Assembly (NCBI RefSeq): GCF_000349845.1
Contig: NC_020829.1
Location: forward strand, 1,302,001 to 1,366,000
Direction: 5' to 3'
Length of the DNA: 64,000 nt
DNA from: Pseudomonas sp. ATCC 13867
GTDB taxonomy: Bacteria; Pseudomonadota; Gammaproteobacteria; Pseudomonadales; Pseudomonadaceae
The translations under genes and the position numbers were made by a program. Every line of letters begins with the position of its first letter. The stretch's first letter is position 1. Positions 53,263-61,639 of the stretch are shown in pieces. The notes beneath the pieces were generated by a model that was not told the origin of the DNA, did no database searches, and worked only from the letters and a program-made list of their open reading frames with translations.

Positions 53263-53487
53263 GCCGGTTCCTCGTTCGTAGTGGGTTGAAACGAGTGTAT
53301 AGCGCCGCGCCGCGCTTGCCTGCCGGGCTTTGTATTGCACTGTATCCAGGGCCGCCGGCGATACCCGGCGCCGCAAACCCAGGGCTGGCGCGACACAAGC
53401 CCGATACCTCCTGAGCGTGAAATGGGTACCAACGGCGAGGCACACAGCCGCCGCCGGGCAAACCCGACACAGGACAGGAGAACCACC

Positions 53488-53760
53488 ATGAAAGCCATCC
53501 AGCTCGCCAACGCTTGCCTCTTCGCTGCCATCGCCGCCTTCGCCAGCTTCGGCGCCCAGGCTGCCGATACCCAACCCGCCGAGCAGTACCACTACGGTCA
53601 GAAACTGGATGTGAAGCGCGTCCTGGCCATCCACGAAGAGAGCGCCTCGCCGTTCGACTGCGGCATCGTCGACGCCCGCATGGATTACCTGGATTCCAAC
53701 GGCCAGCCGCGCAGCCTGGCCTATCGCAAGTTCGCCACCAACTGCAACGAAGGCGGCTGA
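53488..53760 (+). CDS. DUF2790 periplasmic protein
   Basis: This 90-residue protein has a signal peptide (LFAAIAAFASFGAQA). The mature part is typical of DUF2790: YHYGQKLDVKRVLAIHEE, with two cysteines (FDCGIV and TNCNEGG) that may form a disulfide. The start has AGGAG at a good distance. Pseudomonas carry several such small proteins, often under two-component control, consistent with the divergent regulator gene. The function is unknown. Confidence 0.87.
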   Translation: MKAIQLANACLFAAIAAFASFGAQAADTQPAEQYHYGQKLDVKRVLAIHEESASPFDCGIVDARMDYLDSNGQPRSLAYRKFATNCNEGG

Positions 53761-53854
53761 TTCCCCTGAAGCCGCGGCCACGGACGGCCTCGGCGTTCAT
53801 TCCCTGGCGTTCATTCATTGCGACCCCACGGGCCGGCGGCTCACTGAGGTACCC

Positions 53855-55069
53855 ATGCTGCTCATCGCCTTTCTCGGCGGGGCGCTGACCCTGCTCAGCC
53901 CCTGCATCCTTCCCGTACTGCCCTTGTTGCTGCAGCGCGCCGGCGGCCCGGCGTGGTCGCCGTGGGTCACGTTGCTGGGCCTGGCCAGCGGCTTCGCGGT
54001 GCTGGCGAGCCTGGCGACCGTCTCCAGCAACTGGGTGATCGCCGCCAGCGAGTGGGGGCGCTACGTCGCCCTCGCGCTGCTGTCGGTTTCCGCGGTTGCG
54101 TTGCTCTGGCCGCGCTTCGGCGACACTCTGGCCAAGCCCTGGACGTGGATCGGCGATCGCCTGCAGGGCGAATCCCGGCGCCTGCCGCCGGCGCTTTCCG
54201 CGTGGCTGCCGGGCTTCGCCGCCGGCTTGCTGTGGGCGCCCTGCGCCGGGCCTGTGCTCGGGCTGATTCTCTCCGGCGCCATGCTGCAAGGGCCGAGTGC
54301 GCAGACCAGCCTGCTGTTGTTCGCCTATGGCCTGGGCAGTGCCACCGTACTGGGCATCGTGCTCTTCGCCGGTCGCCGCCTGATGCGGCATCTGCGCCCG
54401 CGCATGGCGGTCATCGAAGGCCTGCGCCGTGCCACTGGCGTGCTCGCCCTGCTGGCCGTGGTCGGCATCGCCAGCGGTGCCAGCGCACAACTGGCTTCCG
54501 GCAGCTCATCCACGCTGGTGAACAGCCTGGAGCGCAAGGTCGTCGAGGGCGTGCCCGTACTGCTCACCCGGCTCATGCCCGGCGACACCGCCCAGGGCGC
54601 CGAACGCCTGCCCGACCTCGGCCCGGCTCCGGAACTGCTAGGCGCCGTGGAGTGGATCAACAGCCCCGAACTGCACCTGCGTGACCTGCGCGGCAAGGTG
54701 GTGCTGATCGACTTCTGGACCTACGACTGCATCAACTGCCAGCACAGCCTGCCGTACGTGAACGCCTGGGCGAAGACGTACGCCGACCAGGGCCTGGTGG
54801 TGATCGGCGTGCACACGCCGGAATACCCCTACGAACGCATCCCGGCCAACGTCCGCGAAGCGGTGAAGAAACACGACATCCACTACCCCGTGGCGCTGGA
54901 CAACCAGTACCGCATCTGGAATGCCTTCGGTAACCAGTACTGGCCGGCGCACTACCTCATCGATGCCCAGGGGCGGATTCGCTACCTGGCGATCGGGGAG
55001 GGCGGCTATGGGGAGCAGGAGGCGGTGATCAAGGCGTTGTTGAAGGAGCGTGATGGCGCTGCTGGATAA
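53855..55069 (+). CDS. CcdA-thioredoxin fusion (DipZ/DsbD-like)
   Basis: This 404-residue protein has an N-terminal CcdA-like membrane domain (IAFLGGALTLLSPCILPVLPLLLQRA and GLLWAPCAGPVLGLILSGA, each with a membrane cysteine). It is joined to a periplasmic thioredoxin domain with FWTYDCINCQHSLPY (Cys about 292 and 295) and HYLIDAQGRIRY. It should carry electrons from the cytoplasm to periplasmic thiols. The 3' end overlaps the convergent HNH gene by 41 bases. Confidence 0.92.
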   Translation: MLLIAFLGGALTLLSPCILPVLPLLLQRAGGPAWSPWVTLLGLASGFAVLASLATVSSNWVIAASEWGRYVALALLSVSAVALLWPRFGDTLAKPWTWIGDRLQGESRRLPPALSAWLPGFAAGLLWAPCAGPVLGLILSGAMLQGPSAQTSLLLFAYGLGSATVLGIVLFAGRRLMRHLRPRMAVIEGLRRATGVLALLAVVGIASGASAQLASGSSSTLVNSLERKVVEGVPVLLTRLMPGDTAQGAERLPDLGPAPELLGAVEWINSPELHLRDLRGKVVLIDFWTYDCINCQHSLPYVNAWAKTYADQGLVVIGVHTPEYPYERIPANVREAVKKHDIHYPVALDNQYRIWNAFGNQYWPAHYLIDAQGRIRYLAIGEGGYGEQEAVIKALLKERDGAAG

Positions 55070-55352
55070 AGCGGCTAGGTTGCCGAGTTGCCAGGGGCTG
55101 GCCGAACCCGTTCCTCCTTTTCGCGTGATCGAAGTAGCAATTGTCGGCTCCATTGCAGAACAGGCAGGCGGTAACAATGAAGTCTTCGTTGTCGCGGTTC
55201 GGATCTCCTGTGGGGAGCAGATGATCCCAGGAAAGTGCAAGCCAATTAGCGAACGACAAGGGTCCGTCTAGGTCGCAGTAGCGGCAGACGAAATGGTCGC
55301 GTTTATGGACGTTATGGGAGTACCCGCGGAGGGAGTCGTTGAACTTCTGCAT
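55029..55352 (-). CDS. HNH-family putative endonuclease
   Basis: This 107-residue protein has an HNH-like zinc site: FVCRYCDLDGPLS, then LSWDHLLPTGDPNRDNEDF, then ACLFCNGADNCYF. The CxxC pairs and His-Asn context suit a nuclease fold. The start MQKFNDSLRGYS at 55352 is preferred. It lies convergent to the DipZ-like gene, overlapping its end. The substrate and purpose are unknown. Confidence 0.82.
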   Translation of the reverse strand: MQKFNDSLRGYSHNVHKRDHFVCRYCDLDGPLSFANWLALSWDHLLPTGDPNRDNEDFIVTACLFCNGADNCYFDHAKRRNGFGQPLATRQPSRFIQQRHHAPSTTP

Positions 55353-55668
55353 CGTTGTTCCCTGTCGACGGTTTCGGTCCCGGCGATTGAGTTGGGAGTG
55401 CCAATCGCCAAGTCGTGGGAGTACGCACGGTACCGCAGGGCTCCCACACACAAATACACTGGTTTCGAATCGTTTTCGGGCTACTAGAGTCAGTTGGAGG
55501 CTTTTGGTGATTAGCGGGGTCCGCCTCGCTCTTCGGCGGGGTGAGCAGCGGAGCGACGAAACGCCGGTGCCCTACGGTCTGTTGCGGTAGAGCGGGCAGG
55601 TGAGTCCGGGGCACCTGGCCCACGCATTCGTGGTGAGCCAGGAGCGTGTTGTTGGTGACGGTCCTCTG
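55353..55668. other. Intergenic region, no supported gene
   Basis: These 316 bases lie between the HNH gene start and the end of the beta-propeller gene. No terminator or gene was identified; the promoter of the HNH gene is expected at its left side. Confidence 0.35.
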
Positions 55669-56313
55669 TCAGGCCGTGCCCCGCGCCGGACGCCGCACCG
55701 CGCGCAGCTTGCCGCTGCCGCCACCGCCGCAGAAGAAGCGCTCGCCACCGTCGGACTCCAGCCCGGACACGCCGATGCCGGCCGGCATTTCCACGCTTTC
55801 CAGGACGTCGCCGCTGCCGGGGTCGATGCGCCGGATGTCACTCTGCTCGTTCTCCCAGGTGCCGTGCCAGAGCTCACCGTCGACCCAGGAAACCCCGGTG
55901 ACGAAGCGGTTGGATTCCAGCGTACGCAGTACTTTTCCGCTGTCCGGGTCGATCTGGTGGATCTTCCGTTCGCGGTACTGCCCGACCCAGAGCGTGCCTT
56001 CGGCCCAGGCCAGGCCCGAATCCTCGCCGTTGCCGGGAGCGGGAATGCTGGCGAGGATTTCGCCAGTCGCCGGGTCGATCTTCTGGATGCGCGCGTCGGT
56101 GATCTGGTACAGGTGCCGGCCATCGAAGGCCGTTCCGGCATCGCCGGGGGTGTCCAGGGTGCGGACGGTTTCGCCGCTGTCCGGGTCGAGGGCGACCAGC
56201 CGTTCACCCGCGGCGAACCAGACGCGTTCGCCATCGAAGGTGACGCCGTGTACCGCGTCGACTCCGGGGAAGGGACCGAACTCGCCGAGGATCTCGGCTG
56301 TTGAACGCTTCAT
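55669..56313 (-). CDS. Beta-propeller protein (SMP-30/Vgb or glutamine-cyclotransferase-like)
   Basis: This 214-residue protein has repeated blade motifs: VRTLDTPGDAG, ITDARIQKIDPATGEILASI, LWVGQYRERKIHQIDPDSGKVLRTL and SDIRRIDPGSGDVLESVEMP. The pattern, and the absence of a signal peptide, fit a small cytoplasmic propeller. The reaction is unknown. It begins at MKRSTAEIL (56313) with GAGGA upstream. It overlaps nothing but is next to, and read with, the regulator gene. Confidence 0.82.
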   Translation of the reverse strand: MKRSTAEILGEFGPFPGVDAVHGVTFDGERVWFAAGERLVALDPDSGETVRTLDTPGDAGTAFDGRHLYQITDARIQKIDPATGEILASIPAPGNGEDSGLAWAEGTLWVGQYRERKIHQIDPDSGKVLRTLESNRFVTGVSWVDGELWHGTWENEQSDIRRIDPGSGDVLESVEMPAGIGVSGLESDGGERFFCGGGGSGKLRAVRRPARGTA

Positions 56314-56348
56314 CTGACAGTCCTCGCTGATGGGTCTGAGACTCCAGC

Positions 56349-57569
56349 CTAGTTCCCCGACCAGGGCGTGGGGAGTAACAAGGTCGTCGCGAAACCCGGC
56401 ACCGTGGGAGCGGTCCAGCGCCGCGCGCGGCCCTGGCCGAAGGACTGCACCTTGCCGCTCTCGGCCAGCGCATCGAGCGCGCGCTGCACGGTGCGCTGGC
56501 TGCCGCCCAGGGCGAGGGCCAGCGCCGAACTCGACCAGGCCTCGCCATCGGCCAGGCACGCCAGCACCGCCGCGTGGCGCTCCTCCAGCGGCCGGGCCAG
56601 CACGTACACGTCCCGCGTGGCCAGCGGGACCAGTATGAAACCACGCGGCGTCGCCTTGACCCCGGCCAGCGTGGCAAGCGACTTGCGCAGCCGGCCGATC
56701 TCGACTCGCAGGCGGGCGCGATGGCTTTCGTCCGGCGCGCGAGTGCGGAAGGCCCGGGCGATCAGCGTGTTGCGCGGTACATCGGCCGGCCAGCTTTCGG
56801 CGAGCGCCTGGGCCAGGCAGAACAGCACCGGCCGCCGCGCCAGAGAAATCACCTGCTCGCCCCGGCACACCGCGTAACGACAGGCATCGACCAGCAGCGC
56901 GTCGGACGCCCGCAGCCGCTCCACCTCATCCAGTCGCAGCGGACGCCCGTCGTTGTCGTCGATCAGGCGGGCGGCGGGCGCATCGAGCAGCGCCGTGGCC
57001 CGCTCCACCTCTGCCAGCAGCGCGGGAATGCCGGCACGCCGCGCAGTGAGCCGCGCCTGTGAAAGAGCCTCCCGAGCCGCCGCGCTCTGTACGCGGCGCA
57101 GCGCGATGCCGGCGGCGATCAGCGCGTGGGTCGTGCCCAGGGCCGGGGGCAGGGGCGAGGGATCCAGATCGGCCAGTTGCCGTTCGGCCTCGTCGACGTG
57201 GCCGATCAGTAGCAGGCGACGGATTTCCAGGTAACTGGCGTGGGCGGCATTCACCCGGTCGCCGTGGGTCACCAGTGTCGCCCGTGCGGCGGCCAGCGCA
57301 CGGGGCGGCCAGCCGAGGTCGCGGCTGGCGAGCGCCACCTCCGCCTCGGCGACGATGCAGCGGGCGCGCGATGTCGCTTCCCGTGGCCCGAACGCGCGGG
57401 CCGCCCGGCGCAGCAGCAGGCGGGCGCGGTCCAGGTCGCCCAGCTGCGCCATCGCGATACCGCGCAAGGCCAGCGCCGGCGGATCGTCGCGCAGGGCGAT
57501 GCGGTTCAGCGCCGCCAGCGGATCGCCCGCCGCCAGCGCCCGCGCGGCGGCCGTTACCAGGGCGTCCAT
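56349..57569 (-). CDS. Putative transcriptional regulator with C-terminal helix-turn-helix
   Basis: In this 406-residue protein the first 300 residues are helical and TPR-like (LVTAAARALAAGDPLAALNRI and LARLLLRRAARAFG-type repeats). The C terminus has a winged-helix-like part: AVLACLADGEAWSSSALALALGGSQRTVQRALDALAESGKV. Proteins of this layout regulate a neighbouring enzyme; the beta-propeller and DUF899 genes flank it. The ligand is not known. Confidence 0.78.
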   Translation of the reverse strand: MDALVTAAARALAAGDPLAALNRIALRDDPPALALRGIAMAQLGDLDRARLLLRRAARAFGPREATSRARCIVAEAEVALASRDLGWPPRALAAARATLVTHGDRVNAAHASYLEIRRLLLIGHVDEAERQLADLDPSPLPPALGTTHALIAAGIALRRVQSAAAREALSQARLTARRAGIPALLAEVERATALLDAPAARLIDDNDGRPLRLDEVERLRASDALLVDACRYAVCRGEQVISLARRPVLFCLAQALAESWPADVPRNTLIARAFRTRAPDESHRARLRVEIGRLRKSLATLAGVKATPRGFILVPLATRDVYVLARPLEERHAAVLACLADGEAWSSSALALALGGSQRTVQRALDALAESGKVQSFGQGRARRWTAPTVPGFATTLLLPTPWSGN

Positions 57570-57674
57570 CGTAATCCCGCCACGCTTGTCACTCCCGCCA
57601 TGCCTGGTCCCGAGCCTAGCCTATCCCTCGCCCATCGACCGACTTGTCGCCACCGGCGACCGGAGGAACTCCAC

Positions 57675-58436
57675 ATGGCAACGCACCCACTCGCCACCCG
57701 CGAACAATGGCTGGCGGCACGCCTGGAACTGCTCGACGCCGAGAAGGCCCTGACCCGCCACAGTGACGAACTCGCTCGCCGGCGCCAGGCATTGCCCTGG
57801 GTCAAGGTCGACAAGCCCTACCACTTCGACACGGCGGACGGCCCCGCCACCCTGGTCGAGCTGTTCCAGGGGCGCTCGCAACTACTGGTCTACCATTTCA
57901 TGTTCGGCCCGGACTACAGCGCCGGCTGCCCGTCCTGTTCGGCCATCGCCGACGGCTTCGACGGCATCGTCGTTCACCTGGCCCATCACGACGTGACGCT
58001 GTGCGCGGTCTCCCGTGCGCCCCTGGAGAAGCTGCGGGCCTACCAGCGGCGCATGGGCTGGCGCTTCCCCTGGGCGTCCTCGAAGGACAGCGACTTCAAC
58101 TTCGACTTCAACGTCGCCTTCACCCAGGAACAGCAGCGCGTCGGTGACATCGACTACAACTACGGCCGTGGCGAGCCGGCCCTCGATGCTTCGTGTATCC
58201 CCGAGACCATGACCCGCTTCGCCGCCCGCTGCGGTACCGACGCTCCCACCTTCGCCCGCGACCGCCCGGGCTTGAGCACTTTCATCCGCGAGGGCGACGT
58301 CATCTACCACAGCTACTCCACCTATTCGCGCGGACTGGATGCGCTGTGGAACATGTACGCCTGGCTGGACCGCGCGCCGCTGGGACGCAATGAGCACGGG
58401 CTCTGGTGGCGGCGGCACGATGAATATGAGGCGTGA
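57675..58436 (+). CDS. DUF899-family thioredoxin-like protein (second of two)
   Basis: This 253-residue protein is similar to the product of 33310: TREQWLAARLELLDAEKALTRHSDELARRRQALPWVKVDK, YHFMFGPDYSAGCPSCSAIAD with a CPSC pair, DFNFDFNV and YHSYSTYSRGLDA. It has an insert around DASCIPETMTRFAARCGTD that the other paralogue lacks. The start at 57675 follows GAGGA. It is divergent from the regulator gene at 56349-57569 and may be its target. Confidence 0.9.
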   Translation: MATHPLATREQWLAARLELLDAEKALTRHSDELARRRQALPWVKVDKPYHFDTADGPATLVELFQGRSQLLVYHFMFGPDYSAGCPSCSAIADGFDGIVVHLAHHDVTLCAVSRAPLEKLRAYQRRMGWRFPWASSKDSDFNFDFNVAFTQEQQRVGDIDYNYGRGEPALDASCIPETMTRFAARCGTDAPTFARDRPGLSTFIREGDVIYHSYSTYSRGLDALWNMYAWLDRAPLGRNEHGLWWRRHDEYEA

Positions 58437-58496
58437 TGGTAACTCTGGCGCTTCAGCCGCGGCCGCTGCCAGCACAACAGCCTGGAGGTGACGGAG

Positions 58497-58524
58497 CGCC
58501 AGAGCACCGTTCAGTGCTCTGGCG
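58497..58524. other. Inverted repeat downstream of DUF899 gene
   Basis: CGCCAGAGCAC (58497-58507) and GTGCTCTGGCG (58514-58524) flank CGTTCA. It lies 61 bases after the DUF899 stop and may be a terminator for it, but no T-run is evident. Confidence 0.45.
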
Positions 58525-58532
58525 GGAGGATG

Positions 58533-58631
58533 TCAGGCAGGTACGCCGACGATGACGTGGGATGCCTTGATGACGGCGGTGGCGTTTACGCCAGGGGCCA
58601 GGCCCAACGCCTGCAAAAGAAAGGCCGCCAT
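58533..58631 (-). pseudogene. Truncated Mop/TOBE-domain molybdate-binding fragment
   Basis: On the minus strand the 32-codon frame ends LGLAPGVNATAVIKASHVIVGVPA. This is the C-terminal end of a molybdopterin-binding (Mop/TOBE) domain, in which a GLAxG turn and a V-I-K-A-S-x-V-I-V-G ending are typical. Nothing of the N-terminal half is present. Its apparent ATG lies inside a terminator stem, so it is a remnant, not a functional gene. Confidence 0.75.
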
Positions 58632-58657
58632 GGGAAAGGAGTAAAGCCATGGCGGCC
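58615..58657 (-). terminator. Rho-independent terminator of the 59208-58669 gene
   Basis: On the minus strand GGCCGCCATGG and CCATGGCGGCC (11-bp perfect arms, 58647-58657 with 58623-58633) are followed by TTTCTTTT. It lies just after the stop at 58669. Confidence 0.85.
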
Positions 58658-58668
58658 GCAGAGTGTCC

Positions 58669-59208
58669 TCAGCATGGACAGTGACAGGATAGATCAAAGT
58701 TGACTCGCGCGTCAGGAAAATGTGCGCGGCAGCGCCAATGGCTGACCTCGGGAACGGCGGTTACCGCAGTCGCCCCGCTCGACCTCGCAGCTTTCCGGGC
58801 GCCAGCCGAGCTCGCGTCCGCTTCGATGGCCGAGCGGTTGGCGATCAGCACAGAGGGCGGCAGTACGGCATTGAGCGGCCAGTGGTGCAGGTGATAGCGC
58901 GCGTCCAGTGGGTGGGGCATGCCGAAGGTGGCGCGGCCGATGCAAGTCTGCGCCGACACCACGCAGGCGACGAAGGCTACCAGTACGATGGCCACGAACG
59001 GCTGCTCGACCCGGGCGCCGAAGGCGTCCATCGCCGCCAGGGTCGCCGAGTCGACGATCTGGCCGCTGACCACGGCGGCCGGATCCTGGTACGACAGGGT
59101 GACTGCGAAGGCAGTGAGCATCACGGTCAGGCCGACCACCAGCATCGAGCGCAGGGTGGCGAGCCGGCCCTCGTCGTCACCATCGGCGAGTTTGCGGAAG
59201 TCAGTCAT
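58669..59208 (-). CDS. Membrane protein of unknown function (179 aa)
   Basis: This protein has two predicted membrane helices (MLVVGLTVMLTAFAVTL and FVAIVLVAFVACVVSAQ). No family was recognised. The C terminus is cysteine-containing (HWRCRAHF and LSCHCPC). A strong terminator just after its stop supports it being real. The start at 59208 (MTDFRKLADG) is the first ATG in frame. Confidence 0.62.
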   Translation of the reverse strand: MTDFRKLADGDDEGRLATLRSMLVVGLTVMLTAFAVTLSYQDPAAVVSGQIVDSATLAAMDAFGARVEQPFVAIVLVAFVACVVSAQTCIGRATFGMPHPLDARYHLHHWPLNAVLPPSVLIANRSAIEADASSAGARKAARSSGATAVTAVPEVSHWRCRAHFPDARVNFDLSCHCPC

Positions 59209-59449
59209 GCTGGCCTCCGTCGATCATGCAAAGGGGGATATCACGGCCCGGCTCCAGCGAATGAGCCGGGTTCAAGAGCTCTCGGCGGGAAACGAGGCCG
59301 GTTCCGGGTGTTATCATGTAACCCTTATGACGCATGTTTGGAGCAGGCTGCCCGCCAGCAGGGGAGCCTGTGCCTATCCAGCGTCGAAGCGGATCGGTGG
59401 CAATCTTGAATGGACAGGTGCAAGCGCGGATGCAGTGTGGTGATTTGAA

Positions 59450-59680
59450 GTGAAGCGAAACGATGTGAAAGCCCGGAATGCCGTCGGTATCTCCTTTTAC
59501 ACCCACGTGATTGCCAACCCGGCCAATACCCGGGAGTGGATCGTGTTCTTCAAGAAGGACGCGGGGCGCAGTTTCTTCCTGGTGGATGAGAACGAGGACG
59601 TCGAGTCGTTTGCGCACCTGGACGGCCTGATCGATGAGTTGCGCGCGCTCGGCATCAAGAATGTCGAAATCCATCTCTAA
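59450..59680 (+). CDS. Small conserved protein of unknown function (76 aa)
   Basis: This 76-residue soluble protein reads GISFYTHVIANPANTREWIVFFKK and VDENEDVESFAHLDGLIDELRALG, with plausible coding bias. The start is GTG (59450 or 59465). The function is not recognised. Confidence 0.6.
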   Translation: MKRNDVKARNAVGISFYTHVIANPANTREWIVFFKKDAGRSFFLVDENEDVESFAHLDGLIDELRALGIKNVEIHL

Positions 59681-59696
59681 TCCGAGAGGTGCCGCC

Positions 59697-59780
59697 ATGT
59701 CAGTGACGATCACGGATCCGGCCCTGCGCAAGCGTTATCCGCGCAGGGCCGGCAAGGGCCTGGGGTGGACAACCCCATGA
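59697..59780 (+). CDS. Short ORF overlapping the YkgJ-type gene (27 aa)
   Basis: MSVTITDPALRKRYPRRAG and so on ends at TGA (59778-59780), which overlaps the next ATG. A GAGAGGTG site precedes its start. A hairpin (GGCCCTGCG/CGCAGGGCC) lies inside it. It may be a translationally coupled leader; no product function is claimed. Confidence 0.4.
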   Translation: MSVTITDPALRKRYPRRAGKGLGWTTP

Positions 59781-60133
59781 GCTGCACGACCCGTCGAAAG
59801 ATCGACCATCTGCGCCGGCAGATCCCGACGTTCGCCTGTGTGCCTGGCTGCCACGATTGCTGCGGGCCGGTGACCGCGTCCTCCGAGGAAATGTCGCGGC
59901 TCCCGAGGAAAGGCGACGCCGAGCATGAGGCCGCCCTCGAGCAATGGAACTGCGTGCACCTGGGGCCCCAGGGCTGCGAGGTGTACGGGGAGCGTCCGTT
60001 GATCTGCCGTCTGTTCGGGACTACCCCGAGCCTGCCATGCCCGCGCGGCCGTGGGCCGGAAGCCGCAACGGACGAACAGGTTGAGCGCCAGGTGCATGAG
60101 CTGATAGCCAGTACCCGGCAAGTGCTCGTCTAG
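59777..60133 (+). CDS. YkgJ-family cysteine-cluster protein
   Basis: This 118-residue protein has a cysteine set typical of YkgJ (UPF0153): FACVPGCHDCCG near the N terminus (Cys 21, 25, 28, 29), WNCVHLGPQGCEVY, and RPLICRLFG. These should bind Zn or an Fe-S cluster. The role is unknown in general. The start at 59777 overlaps the small ORF stop. Confidence 0.87.
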   Translation: MSCTTRRKIDHLRRQIPTFACVPGCHDCCGPVTASSEEMSRLPRKGDAEHEAALEQWNCVHLGPQGCEVYGERPLICRLFGTTPSLPCPRGRGPEAATDEQVERQVHELIASTRQVLV

Positions 60134-60153
60134 CCGGCGGGCGTGCCCGGGAA

Positions 60154-60855
60154 CTACCGGGGCATGTAGCCCAATTGCCAGGCGCGCGGGACGAAGTGGA
60201 CGACCACGGCCAGTGTGCAGGCCAGGGCGCTGCTCGCGGCCATCGCCATCAGCCCCAGGTGATGCTCCAGAAAGGCCCCCGCCGTGGCCCCCAGCAGCAT
60301 GCCGCTCCAGGGGATGAGCTGAACGCGCCAGCCGTTATTGCGCTCCCCGAGCAGCCAGCGCCCGAGGCCCCGGCCGAAACGGGACAGCGCGCCGGTGACA
60401 TACGTGAGGCCGATGGGCATGCCATTCACCTGTTCCACGACTGCGTTCAGCATCCCCATCGAGACGATCGCGGCAGCGAAGGCCGGGAGGTTCCGGGCCT
60501 CAGGCCACAGCGCGGCAAAGCCCAGCAGCGCGGCGACGACGATGAGCAACGGCGTGGCCTGCCTCTTGAATCCGCGGGCGAGGACAATGCCCAGGGCATT
60601 GCCGGCGACGAAACACACCACCGCGAGCGACAGCCGCCACAGCGTGGTCAGGTCGTGGTCATTCACGGCGACGGCAAGGCGGGTGGTATTGCCGCTCATG
60701 AAGGACACGAAGTCCCCGGTCGCCAGAAAACCGATGGCATCGGTCATTCCCGCCAGCACCGACATGCCGGCGACGAGTCCCAGCCCGACACGTCCGCGCA
60801 GCACATGTAGCCGCGATCGTTTGGCGCTGCGGGGTTTTGCAACATGAGGGAGCAT
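60154..60855 (-). CDS. DUF1275 (YoaK) membrane protein
   Basis: This 233-residue inner-membrane protein has about six helices. Family traits are GMTDAIGFLATGDFVSFMSGNTTRLAVAV and MGMLNAVVEQVNGMPIGLTYVTGALSRFGRGL. DUF1275 proteins are of unknown transport function. The start at 60855 (MLPHVAK) is chosen; a GTG two codons earlier is possible. Confidence 0.9.
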   Translation of the reverse strand: MLPHVAKPRSAKRSRLHVLRGRVGLGLVAGMSVLAGMTDAIGFLATGDFVSFMSGNTTRLAVAVNDHDLTTLWRLSLAVVCFVAGNALGIVLARGFKRQATPLLIVVAALLGFAALWPEARNLPAFAAAIVSMGMLNAVVEQVNGMPIGLTYVTGALSRFGRGLGRWLLGERNNGWRVQLIPWSGMLLGATAGAFLEHHLGLMAMAASSALACTLAVVVHFVPRAWQLGYMPR

Positions 60856-60885
60856 TTGCACTATCGCCTGGTTGGATGGGGGCTT

Positions 60886-61110
60886 TCAGCATTGCGCGGT
60901 GGGCACTTCGTCTTCGCTGATGCAATGCTCGATTTCGGTCACCTTGCGCAACGCGAGATCGGCAGTGGGATAGGCGCCAAAGATACGCCCCTGGTAGAAC
61001 ACCACCCAGACGAAGCCCGCCGACTCCGAACCCGCGGGCGCCTGGAGCAGCGCCTGAAACCTGGCGGGCAGGTCGTCGATGTGCATGTGTGCCATACCGC
61101 GCAGAATCAT
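60886..61110 (-). CDS. Small protein of unknown function (74 aa)
   Basis: This 74-residue soluble protein begins MILRGMAHMHIDDLPARFQALLQ and ends SEDEVPTAQC. A GAGGTG ribosome site suits the ATG at 61110. No domain is recognised. It lies just upstream of, and in the same direction as, the DUF1275 gene. Confidence 0.62.
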   Translation of the reverse strand: MILRGMAHMHIDDLPARFQALLQAPAGSESAGFVWVVFYQGRIFGAYPTADLALRKVTEIEHCISEDEVPTAQC

Positions 61111-61639
61111 GGCGGGTCACCTCGTTTTCAGCAGCCGGTATTCTCGATTCTCGCTGGCCGATGAGCAATACGACGGAAGTGTGGGATGGAACAATGGCGG
61201 CGCTGGCCGTAGCGGAAGCAGCGGGTTCCAGGGATTGCGCCGCTTCGTTGAAAGCGGCGACGAGGAGCGACGTGCTGGGGCGGGTGGGCCGGTTCGTTGA
61301 TTGTCGAGTCGATCGTTGAGTCTGCTCGCTGAACCGGGTGGCGCGCCACAGATATGACCCTCCGGCATTGCCTCCGTTTGCCGGCGAGGACGGGGCCGGA
61401 TCGAAGCGCCCGGACCGATATTATTGTGCTACTGCGAGTTTCGTTTTTTGCTACGAACGGTCGTACGTGGGCTGGGCCTGTGATCTAGAGTTCTGCGCAG
61501 GAACTTAGCCCTGCTGGATCTAGTCCGGGTGCTGTAGTAGTGAGCGGATGCTCCAAGGAGTGTGCCCTGAGCGGGGATTCTGTGCTGTTTCGATCGTGTC
61601 GCGACGTGTGCCGGCACCGAACGAAAGAGGAGAGAGTCC
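61111..61639. other. Intergenic region upstream of the multicopper oxidase gene
   Basis: No gene is supported in these 529 bases. The region 61420-61450 is AT-richer and, with the GGAGAG site at 61629, could be the oxidase promoter. No operator or riboswitch was recognised. Confidence 0.4.
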
